DNA of 39,858 nt. Origin: Fibrobacteria bacterium (GTDB lineage: Bacteria; Fibrobacterota; Fibrobacteria; UBA11236). The DNA lies in assembly GCA_021155885.1 (NCBI GenBank), contig JAJNBB010000020.1:1-39858 (forward strand). Direction: 5' to 3'. A program made the translations under genes and the position numbers. Each line of letters opens with the position of its first letter. Positions within the stretch are counted from its first letter, which is position 1. Below the pieces are notes generated by a model, which did no database searches, was not told the origin of the DNA, and saw only the letters and a program-made list of their open reading frames with translations. Below are positions 39,129 to 39,858 of this stretch, in pieces.

Positions 39129-39858
39129 TCACTCGGTCTTTTGGGGTAAGCCGGCTTCAACCGCGTCTTGCGCAAATGTTTTGCAATTATTGTCTATAAT
39201 CGAATAGGGTTCCCGGTTCGGGTCATTTTTTACCTGTTCCGCAAAAGCATTAACCTTATTAAAATCCGCCTCTTTGTGATATGAAGCGTCAACTGGACTC
39301 CCTTTTCCATACCTTTCGGATACGAAGTTATAAAGCTTGGTCAAAGATGCTTCGGTAGGCGCTCCGGTTTCAGGGTCAATTTTAAGATTCGGAACCTCCA
39401 TTCTACGGACCTTTCCGTGGTCTCCGCCATATCTCCCATATTCGTAATATCTGGTATTGCCGGTTTTGGGGTCAACTGTCACTACCGCGGCATGGCCAAG
39501 TGGGGCATATAGTGGTTTGTTGGTGAAGGGAACCGTTCCAATATTAACGGGATACCCTTGGTACGCAATGTAAATAGCATCCCGACCATCCGGATCAACC
39601 GTAATTATCGGATTGGTACTATAGGAATAGACCGAACTGAACTGCCTTGCCGGATCCGGGCTTGTCCACACCCCGAGCTCCTGGTCATAATAGCGCGCCC
39701 CGAAGTACGTCAGCTCGATCCCCTTGTCCAGCTCCTTGGTGGTGAACTGTTCCGTGGGGGTGCGGCCCGCGGTGAGGTCGCTCGACCATACGGTCGCGCC
39801 ATAGGGGAAGTAATGCGTCGCATAGGTGACCTTACTGGAATCCAGGTCATAGACCTCG
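39129..39858 (-). CDS. RHS-repeat protein, C-terminal part with toxin domain (partial)
   Basis: The gene enters from beyond the right end; 242 residues are visible. The RHS core is unmistakable: THYFPYGATVW, then FTTKELDKGIELTYFGARYY, SPDPA and the end signature NPIITVDPDGRDA. The core normally forms a shell that encloses the C-terminal toxin. The variable part after DGRDA (about 150 residues) is low in G+C and has a GHAAVV histidine (codon 39492-39494) before a late NNCKTFAQDAV cysteine (codon 39183-39185). That His-then-Cys order is typical of permuted papain-like (NlpC/P60-type) hydrolases, so a Cys-His peptidase, amidase or acyltransferase toxin is plausible. Its stop overlaps or abuts a small gene, the likely immunity gene. 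The delivery system is not in the window. Confidence 0.85.
   Translation of the reverse strand, partial: EVYDLDSSKVTYATHYFPYGATVWSSDLTAGRTPTEQFTTKELDKGIELTYFGARYYDQELGVWTSPDPARQFSSVYSYSTNPIITVDPDGRDAIYIAYQGYPVNIGTVPFTNKPLYAPLGHAAVVTVDPKTGNTRYYEYGRYGGDHGKVRRMEVPNLKIDPETGAPTEASLTKLYNFVSERYGKGSPVDASYHKEADFNKVNAFAEQVKNDPNREPYSIIDNNCKTFAQDAVEAGLPQKTE

Overview
This is a 39.9 kb chromosomal window from a high-G+C (about two thirds G+C by eye), diderm, Gram-negative-type bacterium. The evidence for an outer membrane is a lipid A disaccharide synthase (LpxB), a TolC/MFP/RND efflux system and several lipobox lipoproteins. A split LigD/Ku end-joining set and a SpoIID-domain protein are also present. 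The phylum cannot be fixed from the sequence alone; a soil or sediment lineage such as Fibrobacterota, Acidobacteriota or a deltaproteobacterial-type group would fit, but that is a guess. Genes are packed tightly, with many ATGA/GTGA stop-start overlaps and convergent pairs that overlap by a few bases.

Layout. 1-3.3 kb: end of a membrane protein, acyl-CoA thioesterase, glutamine-dependent NAD synthetase and a small lipoprotein. 3.35-8.07 kb (minus): a complete branched-chain amino acid ABC importer, livK-livH-livM-livG-livF, with a terminator/attenuator hairpin after livK. 8.16-10.4 kb (minus): two glycosyltransferases. 10.5-12.5 kb (plus): lemA and two TPM-domain genes. 12.5-14.3 kb (minus): a HAD phosphatase and lpxB. 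14.5-16.1 kb (plus): a double-ATPase peptide-type ABC protein. 16.1-17.8 kb (minus): a large surface lipoprotein. 18.0-24.4 kb (minus): a coupled tetR-tolC-MFP-RND efflux operon with a recognisable promoter, operator and terminator. 24.7 kb: a divergent marR. 25.3-27.6 kb (minus): yajC, def, spoIID-like. 27.65 kb: tRNA-Arg(UCU). 28.5-32.0 kb (minus): ku, PE-ligase and separate POL genes of bacterial NHEJ. 32.4-37.0 kb (plus): a tightly coupled, partly unrecognised module with phage-like features (LexA-type DNA-binding domain without protease, small membrane protein, class-3-lipase-like hydrolase, DUF5675-type protein, duplicated-domain protein) that also carries a glycosyltransferase. 37.0-38.7 kb: two more glycosyltransferases, one a paralogue of the enzyme in the module. 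38.8 kb to the end (minus): the C-terminus of an RHS polymorphic toxin and a small downstream gene, both clearly lower in G+C, a likely toxin/immunity pair.

The most unusual signal is a set of four imperfect palindromes whose arms are built from 7-bp units repeated two to four times. Two use the GTTGTTG word, one a GTTGGGG/CCCCAAC word and one an AGGGAAC word. All share one architecture: heptad array, 20-45 nt centre, reverse-complement heptad array. One lies in frame inside nadE, between its two domains; one separates livG from livF; one supplies the stop codon of the efflux adaptor gene; one lies between two divergent genes. A different palindrome (GTAGGGG type) lies in the linker of the double ABC ATPase, and a perfect 38-bp palindrome lies upstream of ku. 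Together they suggest short palindromic elements that spread into linkers and operon junctions.
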